Of a DNA stretch of 64,000 nucleotides, positions 49,876-56,310 are shown in pieces. This DNA comes from Streptomyces sp. L-9-10 (GTDB taxonomy: Bacteria > Actinomycetota > Actinomycetes > Streptomycetales > Streptomycetaceae), in NCBI RefSeq assembly GCF_004151105.1, contig NZ_PHRF01000162.1, positions 1-64,000 of the forward strand. The letters run 5' to 3'. A program made the translations under genes and the position numbers. The notes under the pieces were generated by a model. That model made no database searches and had not been told where the DNA came from. It saw only the letters and a list, made by a program, of their open reading frames with translations. Every line of letters begins with the position of its first letter. Within the stretch, counting starts at the first letter, position 1.

Positions 49876-49924
49876 GTCTCCAGGATGCGTCCGGGACGCT
49901 TCGGCGCGGGCCGAAGTGTGGTGC

Positions 49925-50569
49925 CTACGGCGACGCGTACCGCTCGTACTGGAGCGAGAGACCGTCGAGCAGCGCCCGCAGCCCGGTCTCGAAGGCGCCC
50001 TCGTCCACCTGCTGCCGGCGTTCGGCGAGCAGATGGGCCTGGCCGAGGTGCGGGTAGTCGGCCGGGTCGTACGCCGTCGCGTCGTCGACGAAGCCGCGGG
50101 CGAACGAGCCGAGCGCCGAGCCGGTGATGAAGTACCGCATCAGCGCGCCGATATGGGTGGCCTGCGCGGGCGGCCAGCCGGCCCGGACCATCGCGCCGAA
50201 GACGGCGTCGGCGACCCGGAGCCCGGCCGGCCGGCGGCCGGGGCCGACGGCGAGTACCGGGACGAGGTGCGGGTGATCGGCCAGGGCCGCGCGGTAGGAG
50301 AGGGCCCAGTCGTGCAGCGCGGTACGCCAGTCGCGGCCGTCGGTCTCCCCGAACATCGACAGATCGACCCGCGCGCTGACCGCGTCGGCGACGGCTTCGA
50401 GGATCTCGTCCTTGGTGCGGAAGTGGTTGTAGAGGGAGGGCCCGCTGACCCCCAGCTCGGCGGCGAGCCGCCGGGTGGAGACCGCTTCGAGGCCCTCGGC
50501 GTCCACCAGCGCGCCCGCCGTCTCGACGATGCGTTCTCTGCTGAGCAGGGGCTTGCGCGGTCTGGCCAT
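49925..50569 (-). CDS. TetR-family regulator
   Basis: 214 residues: N-terminal helix-turn-helix (RERIVETAGALVDAEGLEAV, LGVSGPSLYNHFRTKDEI) and a TetR_C ligand domain. ATG 50569, or ATG 50578 three codons earlier. Divergent from the acyl-CoA dehydrogenase with a TAGCAGTGCTA dyad between, so it likely represses that gene and itself. Confidence 0.88.
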   Translation of the reverse strand: MARPRKPLLSRERIVETAGALVDAEGLEAVSTRRLAAELGVSGPSLYNHFRTKDEILEAVADAVSARVDLSMFGETDGRDWRTALHDWALSYRAALADHPHLVPVLAVGPGRRPAGLRVADAVFGAMVRAGWPPAQATHIGALMRYFITGSALGSFARGFVDDATAYDPADYPHLGQAHLLAERRQQVDEGAFETGLRALLDGLSLQYERYASP

Positions 50570-50601
50570 GGCGCACATAGTAGGGCCTGCCAACCAGAAA
50601 C

Positions 50602-50612
50602 TAGCAGTGCTA
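50602..50612. promoter_or_regulatory. TAGCAGTGCTA dyad between TetR and acyl-CoA dehydrogenase genes
   Basis: TAGC-AGT-GCTA, 33 bp from the TetR ATG and 21 bp from the dehydrogenase GTG, in a locally AT-richer stretch. A fitting operator for both genes. Confidence 0.6.
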
Positions 50613-50632
50613 ATCAACCGTGGGGTGCGCAG

Positions 50633-51784
50633 GTGGATCTGGGGCTGAGCGACGAGCACGAGGCGGTACGTGAACTCGCCGCGGACTTCGTCGACCGCGA
50701 CATCACCCCGTACGCCGCCGACTGGGACCGGCGCGAGAGCGTCGACCGGGGGATCGTCGCGAAGCTCGGCGCGCTGGGCTTCCTCGGGCTGACCGTGCCC
50801 GAGGAGTACGGCGGCTCGGGCGGCGACCACTTCGCGTACTGCCTGGTCACGGAGGAGCTGGGCCGGGGCGACTCGTCGGTGCGCGGCATCGTCTCCGTAT
50901 CGCTCGGTCTCGTCGCCAAGTCCATCGCGGCCTGGGGCGACGAGGAGCAGAAGCGCGCGTGGCTGCCGGGGCTCACCTCCGGCCGTACGCTCGGCTGTTT
51001 CGGGCTCACCGAGTCCGGCACGGGCTCCGACGCGGGCAGCCTCGCGACCCGGGCCGTGCGGGACGGCGGTGACTGGGTCGTCAACGGCTCCAAGATGTTC
51101 ATCACCAACGGCACCTGGGCCGATGTCGTCCTGCTGTTCGCCCGCACCAACGACGCCCCCGGACACCGGGGCGTCTCCGCCTTCCTCGTACCGGCCGACA
51201 GCCCCGGGCTCACCCGGCGCGAGCTGTACGGCAAGCTCGGACTGCGCGGCCAGGCCACCGCCGAACTGACCCTGGAGGACGTGCGGGTGCCGGCCACCGC
51301 GCTGCTCGGGCCCGAGGGCAAGGGCTTCTCCCTCGCCATGTCCGCGCTCGCCAAGGGCCGGATGTCCGTCGCCGCGGGCTGCGTCGGGATCGCGCGGGCC
51401 GCGCTCGAAGCGGCGGTCGGGTACGCGGGGGAGCGCGAGCAGTTCGGCAGGTCCATCGCCCACTACCAGCTGGTCCAGGAGCTGATCAGCGACATCGCGG
51501 TCGATGTGGACGCGGCCCGGCTGCTGACCTGGCGGGTCGCCGATCTGATCGACCGGGGCGAGGAGTTCGCCACCGCCGCCTCCAAGGCCAAGCTCTTCGC
51601 CTCCGAGGCCGCCGTGCGCGCCGCCAGCAACGCCCTCCAGGTCTTCGGCGGATACGGCTACATCGACGAGTACCCGGTCGGCAAACTCCTGCGCGACGCC
51701 CGGGTGATGACGCTCTACGAGGGCACCAGCCAGATCCAGAAGCTGATCATCGGCCGGGCGCTGACGGGCGTGTCGGCGTTCTGA
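50633..51784 (+). CDS. Acyl-CoA dehydrogenase
   Basis: 383 residues, full length for the family. FAD-dependent oxidation of an acyl-CoA to the 2-enoyl-CoA. Signatures: TVPEEYGGSG, FGLTESGTGSDAG (FAD/substrate region), FGGYGYIDEYPVGKLLRDAR and the catalytic Glu in YEGTSQIQKLIIGR. GTG 50633. The long frame upstream is antisense to the TetR gene. Adjacent TetR suggests induction by an acyl-CoA. Substrate chain type unknown. Confidence 0.92.
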   Translation: MDLGLSDEHEAVRELAADFVDRDITPYAADWDRRESVDRGIVAKLGALGFLGLTVPEEYGGSGGDHFAYCLVTEELGRGDSSVRGIVSVSLGLVAKSIAAWGDEEQKRAWLPGLTSGRTLGCFGLTESGTGSDAGSLATRAVRDGGDWVVNGSKMFITNGTWADVVLLFARTNDAPGHRGVSAFLVPADSPGLTRRELYGKLGLRGQATAELTLEDVRVPATALLGPEGKGFSLAMSALAKGRMSVAAGCVGIARAALEAAVGYAGEREQFGRSIAHYQLVQELISDIAVDVDAARLLTWRVADLIDRGEEFATAASKAKLFASEAAVRAASNALQVFGGYGYIDEYPVGKLLRDARVMTLYEGTSQIQKLIIGRALTGVSAF

Positions 51785-51843
51785 GTACCTGCTGAGTACG
51801 GATACGGATGTGGCGCCCGCCACAGCCCCCGATGCTGACCGTT

Positions 51844-52131
51844 ATGACTGAGACTCCCGTCAAGCAGCAGAACACCGCGGCCTTCTACGGCCAGGCCGTC
51901 CTTTCCTTCGGCCTCGCGCTGGCGGCCGTGACCGTCGGCATCATCAAGCTCGAAGCCAGCGCGTGGGTGCGTGGCTTCCTCGGTATCGCCGTCCTCTATC
52001 TGACGACCTCGGCGTTCACGCTGGCCAAGGTGGTCAGGGACCGGCAGGAGGCCGGGCAGATCGTCAGCCGGGTCGACCAGGCGAGACTGGAGAAGATCCT
52101 CGCCGAACACGATCCCTTCCAGAAGCTCTGA
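51844..52131 (+). CDS. YiaA/YiaB-family small membrane protein
   Basis: 95 residues with two hydrophobic segments (FYGQAVLSFGLALAAVTVGI; VRGFLGIAVLYLTTSAFTLA) and a cytoplasmic tail rich in Gln, Glu and Arg. The pattern matches YiaA/YiaB inner-membrane proteins of unknown function. ATG 51844 starts MTETPVKQQN. It is 59 bp after the dehydrogenase gene and converges with the Lrp gene. Confidence 0.8.
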   Translation: MTETPVKQQNTAAFYGQAVLSFGLALAAVTVGIIKLEASAWVRGFLGIAVLYLTTSAFTLAKVVRDRQEAGQIVSRVDQARLEKILAEHDPFQKL

Positions 52132-52206
52132 GCTTGTCGGCCCGGCGGGCATCTGTGGCTGTACGGGAACAGGGCCGAGCTGGGCGTTCTGGTCATTCGA
52201 CGTCGT

Positions 52207-52668
52207 TCAGTCGTTGAGGGCGGCGGCGGTGATGGCGCGGTCCTTCAGGGGGCTGGAGTAGACGATGGTGGTGGTGACGGACCCGAGGCCGGCGATGCGG
52301 CCGGTGGTCTGTTCGAGGTGGCGCATGGAGCGGGCGACGACTTTGAGGATGAAGCAGTCGTCGCCGGTGACGTGGTGGGCCTCGATGATCTGGGGGGTGG
52401 TGGCGACGAGGTCGTGGAAGGGCTTGTAGTTGCCGGTGGGGTAGCGCAGGCGGACGAAGGCCAGGATGTCGAGTCCCAGTCGTTCGGGGTCGGCGACGGC
52501 GGAGTAGCCGGCGATGACACCGGTCTCCTCCAGGCGGCGGACGCGTTCGGTGACGGCGCTGGGGGACATGGACACCATCCGGGCGAGTTCCGCGTAACTG
52601 GCCCGGCCATCACTCTGCAGGGCTTCCAGGATGCGCATGTCCGTACTGTCCGGCGAATACGTGCTCAT
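52207..52668 (-). CDS. Lrp/AsnC-family regulator
   Basis: 153 residues: N-terminal helix-turn-helix (RILEALQSDGRASYAELARM, SPSAVTERVRRLEETGVI) and a C-terminal RAM ligand domain with HHVTGDDCFILKVVA. Such regulators respond to amino acids. ATG 52668. It diverges from the rhodanese gene; a perfect 18-bp palindrome lies between them. Confidence 0.92.
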   Translation of the reverse strand: MSTYSPDSTDMRILEALQSDGRASYAELARMVSMSPSAVTERVRRLEETGVIAGYSAVADPERLGLDILAFVRLRYPTGNYKPFHDLVATTPQIIEAHHVTGDDCFILKVVARSMRHLEQTTGRIAGLGSVTTTIVYSSPLKDRAITAAALND

Positions 52669-52704
52669 ATGGCGAACCTGCCAGGGAATCGCCGGTGAAT
52701 CAAG

Positions 52705-52722
52705 CCGATCACCGGTGATCGG
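52705..52722. promoter_or_regulatory. 18-bp perfect palindrome, likely Lrp operator
   Basis: CCGATCACCGGTGATCGG reads the same on both strands. A degenerate copy (GAATCGCCGGTGAATC, 52686-52701) lies next to it towards the Lrp gene, giving two sites in tandem as Lrp proteins often prefer. Confidence 0.75.
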
Positions 52723-52761
52723 AGCTTCCCGCGTGTACCGGTCGGTCATAGCGTTGCGGGC

Positions 52762-53235
52762 ATGGAAAACAACGCAGCGAGCGCGGCACTGACGGTGCCG
52801 CCCGCGCACCCCGCCGACGCCGTCACCTTCTTCGAAGGACGGCTCTCCTTCCAGGCCGACGTCTCCGACGTGCGTGCCTCCCTGCTGTCCGGGCACGCGG
52901 GGTTCGTCCTGATCGACTCCCGCGGCGTCGCGGGCTGGCAGCAGGCGCACATCCCCGGGGCGCTGCACCTGCCCACCGCCGACATCCCCGCCAGGGCCGC
53001 CGCTCTGCTGGACCCCGCCCTCCCGGTGATCACCTACTGCTGGGGGCCGGGATGCGACGGCGCCACCCGCTCGGCCCTCGCGCTGGCCCGCCTCGGCTAC
53101 CGCGTCAAGGAGATGATCGGCGGCATCGAGTACTGGATCCGCGAAGGGTTCCCCGTGCGGACCCCGGACGGTGTCGAGCTGCGGCCTGCCGATCCGCTGA
53201 CCGCGCCGCCCGGCGCCATCACCTGTGCATGCTGA
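52762..53235 (+). CDS. Single-domain rhodanese-like protein
   Basis: 157 residues. Rhodanese fold with DSRGVAGWQQAHIPGALHLP and the active-site loop YCWGPGCDGATRSA, whose Cys93 would carry the persulfide. It transfers sulfur or handles thiol-linked substrates in the cytoplasm. Divergent from Lrp across a palindrome, so probably regulated by that protein and by an amino acid such as a sulfur amino acid (inference). ATG 52762. Confidence 0.9.
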   Translation: MENNAASAALTVPPAHPADAVTFFEGRLSFQADVSDVRASLLSGHAGFVLIDSRGVAGWQQAHIPGALHLPTADIPARAAALLDPALPVITYCWGPGCDGATRSALALARLGYRVKEMIGGIEYWIREGFPVRTPDGVELRPADPLTAPPGAITCAC

Positions 53236-53340
53236 CGCGCACCGCACCCCGGTGGGGGGCGTCATGCGCGCCGACACCCCGCCCGCCGGATCTGTCGGGA
53301 ATCACATCTGACCTCTGACACCCCCGGTTCGGAAACAGCA

Positions 53341-53355
53341 CTAAGCGCTTGCTCA
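53341..53355. promoter_or_regulatory. CTAAGCGCTTGCTCA box upstream of TetR
   Basis: A 15-mer identical to 54645-54659 and sharing AGCGCTTGCT with 616-630. It lies about 80 bp before the TetR start. TNAGC....GCTNA dyads are typical of TetR regulators of acyl-CoA metabolism. Probably autoregulation. Confidence 0.7.
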
Positions 53356-53436
53356 CCCTCGGGGTATGGTGTTCGTCGTCCCGCCCGGTGGGCCGGGCGG
53401 GACGGGTGAGCCGGACGGAACGGGACGAGGTGAGCG

Positions 53437-54063
53437 ATGCGCGCGGCGGAGCGGACGGCGGACGGCGAGAACGCGCCGTGGGGTGAGGTCACCCCGGAGG
53501 CGGCCAGGAAACTGCTGGTCGCCGCGGTCGAGGCGTTCGCCGAGCGTGGGTACCACGCCACCACCACCCGCGATATCGCCGGCCGCGCGGGGATGAGTCC
53601 GGCGGCGCTCTACATCCACTACAAGACCAAGGAAGAGCTGCTCCACCGGATCAGCCGGATCGGCCACGACAAGGCCCTGGCGCTGCTGACGGCCGCGGCC
53701 GACGGCGAGGGGACGGCGGCGCAGCGGCTCGCCGAGGCCGTCCACTCCTTCGTGCGCTGGCACGCCGAGGGGCACACCACGGCGCGGGTCGTGCAGTACG
53801 AGCTGGACGCGCTCGGCCCCGAGCACCGCGCCGAGATCGTCGAACTGCGGCGGCTCAGTTCGGCGGCGGTGCGGCGCATCCTGGTCGACGGGGTACGGGA
53901 CGGGGAGTTCGACGTCCCCGATGTGCGGGGCACCACACTCGCGGTGCTGTCGCTCTGTATCGATGTGGCGCGCTGGTTCAACGCGGCGGGGGCCAGGACC
54001 CCCGACGAGGTCGGCGCGCTCTATGCCGACCTCGTCCTGCGCATGGTCGCCGTCCAGAAGTAG
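53437..54063 (+). CDS. TetR-family regulator of acyl metabolism type
   Basis: 208 residues. Helix-turn-helix (LLVAAVEAFAERGYHATTTR, GMSPAALYIHYKTKEELLHR) after an 18-residue arm; ligand domain of the FadR/KstR-like kind with HSFVRWHAEGHTTARVVQYE. ATG 53437. Twin boxes flank the TetR and maoC promoters, so it very likely controls both. Confidence 0.88.
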   Translation: MRAAERTADGENAPWGEVTPEAARKLLVAAVEAFAERGYHATTTRDIAGRAGMSPAALYIHYKTKEELLHRISRIGHDKALALLTAAADGEGTAAQRLAEAVHSFVRWHAEGHTTARVVQYELDALGPEHRAEIVELRRLSSAAVRRILVDGVRDGEFDVPDVRGTTLAVLSLCIDVARWFNAAGARTPDEVGALYADLVLRMVAVQK

Positions 54064-54095
54064 CACCCGTCCGGAAGCAGCACCCGTCCGGAAGC
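54062..54095. repeat. 17-bp direct repeat between TetR and maoC
   Basis: AGCACCCGTCCGGAAGC twice in tandem, followed by degenerate GCGCGGAAACGGA/GCGCGGAAGCGGA copies to about 54130, filling the gap between convergent genes. Confidence 0.8.
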
Positions 54096-54132
54096 AGCAC
54101 GCGCGGAAACGGAGCGCGCGGAAGCGGAACGC

Positions 54133-54594
54133 TCAGAAGTAGAACCGGGACACGGACTCCGCCACACAGGCCGGCTTCTCGCCGCCCTCGCGCTCGACCG
54201 TGACGAGCGTGGTGAGCTGCACCCCGCCGCCCGCCTCCGCCACGTCGGTCAGGACCGCCGACGCGCGCAGCCGCGAGCCGACCGGTACGGGGGAGGGGAA
54301 ACGGACCTTGTTGGTCCCGTAGTTGATGCCCATCTGCACGTTCTCGACCCGCAGGATCTGCGGCACGAACACCGGCAGCAGCGACAGCGTCAGATAGCCG
54401 TGCGCGATCGTCGTACCGAACGGCCCCGCCGCGGCCCGCTCCGGGTCCACATGGATCCACTGGTGATCACCGGTGGCCTCGGCGAAGAGGTCGATCCGCT
54501 TCTGGTCGATCTCCAGCCACTCGCTGTGCCCCAACTGCTCGCCGATCCCGGCGCGCAGCTCCTCGGCGGAGGTGAAGATCCTCGGCTCGGCCAT
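54133..54594 (-). CDS. MaoC-family dehydratase
   Basis: 153 residues with a hot-dog fold, the (R)-specific enoyl-CoA hydratase type. The active-site motif is FAEATGDHQWIHVDPERAAA with Asp and His, followed by FGTTIAHGYLTLSLLP. It hydrates 2-enoyl-CoA to 3-hydroxyacyl-CoA. ATG 54594. A TetR box lies about 50 bp upstream. Together with an acyl-CoA dehydrogenase and an SDR elsewhere in the window it fits fatty-acid-type degradation or modification. Confidence 0.92.
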   Translation of the reverse strand: MAEPRIFTSAEELRAGIGEQLGHSEWLEIDQKRIDLFAEATGDHQWIHVDPERAAAGPFGTTIAHGYLTLSLLPVFVPQILRVENVQMGINYGTNKVRFPSPVPVGSRLRASAVLTDVAEAGGGVQLTTLVTVEREGGEKPACVAESVSRFYF

Positions 54595-54644
54595 GTCCCT
54601 GCTCCCTGCCTCTCAAGCCCGTGAAGTCCGTCAAGCGCCCCTGT

Positions 54645-54659
54645 CTAAGCGCTTGCTCA
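54645..54659. promoter_or_regulatory. CTAAGCGCTTGCTCA box upstream of maoC
   Basis: Same 15-mer as 53341-53355, 51 bp upstream of the maoC start (which lies on the minus strand) and 107 bp before soxR. Likely target of the TetR at 53437. Confidence 0.7.
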
Positions 54660-54765
54660 GCATGTTGGGCGGGCGCGCTCCTGTCAACGCGGACACAGGG
54701 GGCATCCAGGGCGGACGCGGGGGTTGTCCAGGGCGGACGCGGGGGGCAACGCCTAGGGTGGCGGA

Positions 54766-55248
54766 GTGTCACAGGTTCCCGAGAAGATTCACGAGCTGAC
54801 CGTCGGCCAGCTGTCGGCGCGCAGCGGCGCAGCCGTGTCCGCCCTGCACTTCTACGAGTCCAAGGGGCTCATCAGCAGCCGCAGGACCAGCGGCAACCAA
54901 CGCCGCTACGGGCGCGACGCACTGCGCCGCGTGGCGTTCGTCCGCGCCGCCCAGCGCGTGGGCATCCCGCTCGCGACGATCAGGGACGCCCTGGCCGAAC
55001 TCCCCGAGGAGCGCACCCCGAACCGGGACGACTGGGCCCGGCTCTCCGAGGCGTGGCGCGCGGAGCTGGACGAGCGCATCACGCAACTCGGGCGGCTCCG
55101 TGATCACTTGACCGACTGCATCGGCTGCGGCTGCCTGTCCCTGGAAACCTGTGTGCTGTCCAACCCTGGCGATGTTTTCGGTGAGCGCATGACGGGATCG
55201 CGCCTGCTCCCGGAGCGCCGGGCTCCGAAGAACCCCGAGTGCTCCTGA
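54766..55248 (+). CDS. soxR: Redox-sensitive MerR-family activator SoxR
   Basis: 160 residues. MerR DNA-binding domain (LTVGQLSARSGAAVSALHFYE), a dimer helix and the [2Fe-2S] motif C118-x2-C121-x-C123-x5-C129 (CIGCGCLSLETC). In Streptomyces SoxR responds to redox-active secondary metabolites rather than superoxide in general. GTG 54766. The C-terminal 25 residues extend past the cluster. Confidence 0.95.
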   Translation: MSQVPEKIHELTVGQLSARSGAAVSALHFYESKGLISSRRTSGNQRRYGRDALRRVAFVRAAQRVGIPLATIRDALAELPEERTPNRDDWARLSEAWRAELDERITQLGRLRDHLTDCIGCGCLSLETCVLSNPGDVFGERMTGSRLLPERRAPKNPECS

Positions 55249-55303
55249 CACCCGCGCGCGGCCGTAACGGCACATGACGTGCCGCCGCAACGGCACATGA
55301 GCG

Positions 55304-55405
55304 GGTCACCCTCGCACGGATCGCCGCTGAACGGTCACCCTCGCGCGGATCACCGTCGCACGGTCACCCTCGCACGGTCACCCTCGCGCGGATCACCCTC
55401 GCACC
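55304..55405. repeat. 14-15 bp degenerate tandem repeat after soxR
   Basis: About seven copies of CGGTCACCCTCGCA / CGGATCACCGTCGCA, starting near 55304, 55319, 55333, 55348, 55362, 55376 and 55391. It lies between the convergent soxR and zinc-ribbon genes. No spacers, so not CRISPR. Confidence 0.8.
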
Positions 55406-55457
55406 GGTCATCGATACCGCGGGGGCGCGCCGTCTCCGCAGTCCGCCCCCGCAGACC

Positions 55458-56069
55458 TCAGGCCACCGACGCCAGATCCGTGAACCGCGCCCGCTTCGCC
55501 CGGTCCAGCGCATCGGACGTGAGGACGGGCAGCGGTACGACGATGCCGCAGCCCGTACAGACCGGTCCCGACCAGGGTTCGCCCTCCAGGTCGGGACGCC
55601 AGACGATGTCACGGTCCGCACAGACCGGGCAGTTCGCCCCCGGGCCCGTCTCCAGTCCGGAGATCAGCCGGCGCAGCACCTCGGCCAGTGACTCGGACGG
55701 ATGGGCGGCCGGGTCGTCGCACCGGGCGACGCCGTTACCGCCCCAGGTCCGCCGGTGCCAGTCGTCGAAGCTCTTGGGGCGCCGCAGCCCGTCGTGCTTC
55801 TCGCGCCTGCGCCGTTCGGCGAACTCCCTCTCGTACGCGAGCCATACGGCCCGCGCCTCCTCCAGCTCGTCCAGCGCGGCCATCAGCCGCACCGGATCGG
55901 GCGCCCTGTCCTCAGGCTCGATACTGTGCCTCGCACACAGGTGATCCCAGGTCGCCCGGTGTCCATAAGGGGCAAACCGTTCCAAGCACTTGCGCAGTGA
56001 GTACCGTCGCAAGGCCAGATCGCATCGCGGGTCGCGCACCTGTCTCGCAAGACTCCGGAATCCGGCCAT
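55458..56069 (-). CDS. Uncharacterised protein with C-terminal zinc ribbon
   Basis: 203 residues, not recognised. The N-terminal half is charged and helical (many Arg and Glu; LRRYSLRKCLERFAPYGHR, ALDELEEARAVWLAYEREFA). The C-terminal part has paired CPVC and CTGC motifs about 25 residues apart, a typical zinc-ribbon spacing, in a segment ending VVPLPVLTSDAL. ATG 56069 has a strong GGAGGTGG ribosome site; longer starts are less supported. Probably nucleic-acid or protein binding, but no partner gene suggests a function. Confidence 0.65.
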   Translation of the reverse strand: MAGFRSLARQVRDPRCDLALRRYSLRKCLERFAPYGHRATWDHLCARHSIEPEDRAPDPVRLMAALDELEEARAVWLAYEREFAERRRREKHDGLRRPKSFDDWHRRTWGGNGVARCDDPAAHPSESLAEVLRRLISGLETGPGANCPVCADRDIVWRPDLEGEPWSGPVCTGCGIVVPLPVLTSDALDRAKRARFTDLASVA

Positions 56070-56251
56070 CGCATGCCACCTCCGTCGCTTCATCGGCGTT
56101 GAGGAATGGACGTACGTCTGCCCCATTCGGCTCCATCAAAAAACAGATGGCACCCATGGATTCCGACATTCCGGTTGTTATCGAGCTGAATTCGATAACG
56201 ATTCACAGGAACCGGCATGTGACGGTTCGGGAAAGGTGACTGATGTTCACC

Positions 56252-56277
56252 TTACCGATCGGTCATACCGTCGGTAA
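56252..56277. promoter_or_regulatory. Nested palindrome upstream of the acylase gene
   Basis: TTACCGA (56252-56258) pairs with TCGGTAA (56271-56277). Within them CGGT-CAT-ACCG forms a second dyad. It is 33 bp before the acylase start, in the promoter, and looks like an operator for an unidentified TetR- or MarR-type regulator. Confidence 0.6.
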
Positions 56278-56310
56278 CCTCCGGCGCACCGTCCTCCCCG
56301 AGGAGCACCC

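Noticed and set aside
49865..50632. N-terminal extension of the acyl-CoA dehydrogenase
   Set aside because: It is antisense to the TetR gene; family homology begins at GTG 50633.
55304..55405. CRISPR-like array
   Set aside because: Units are directly adjacent with no unique spacers, 14-15 bp long, and no cas genes are near.
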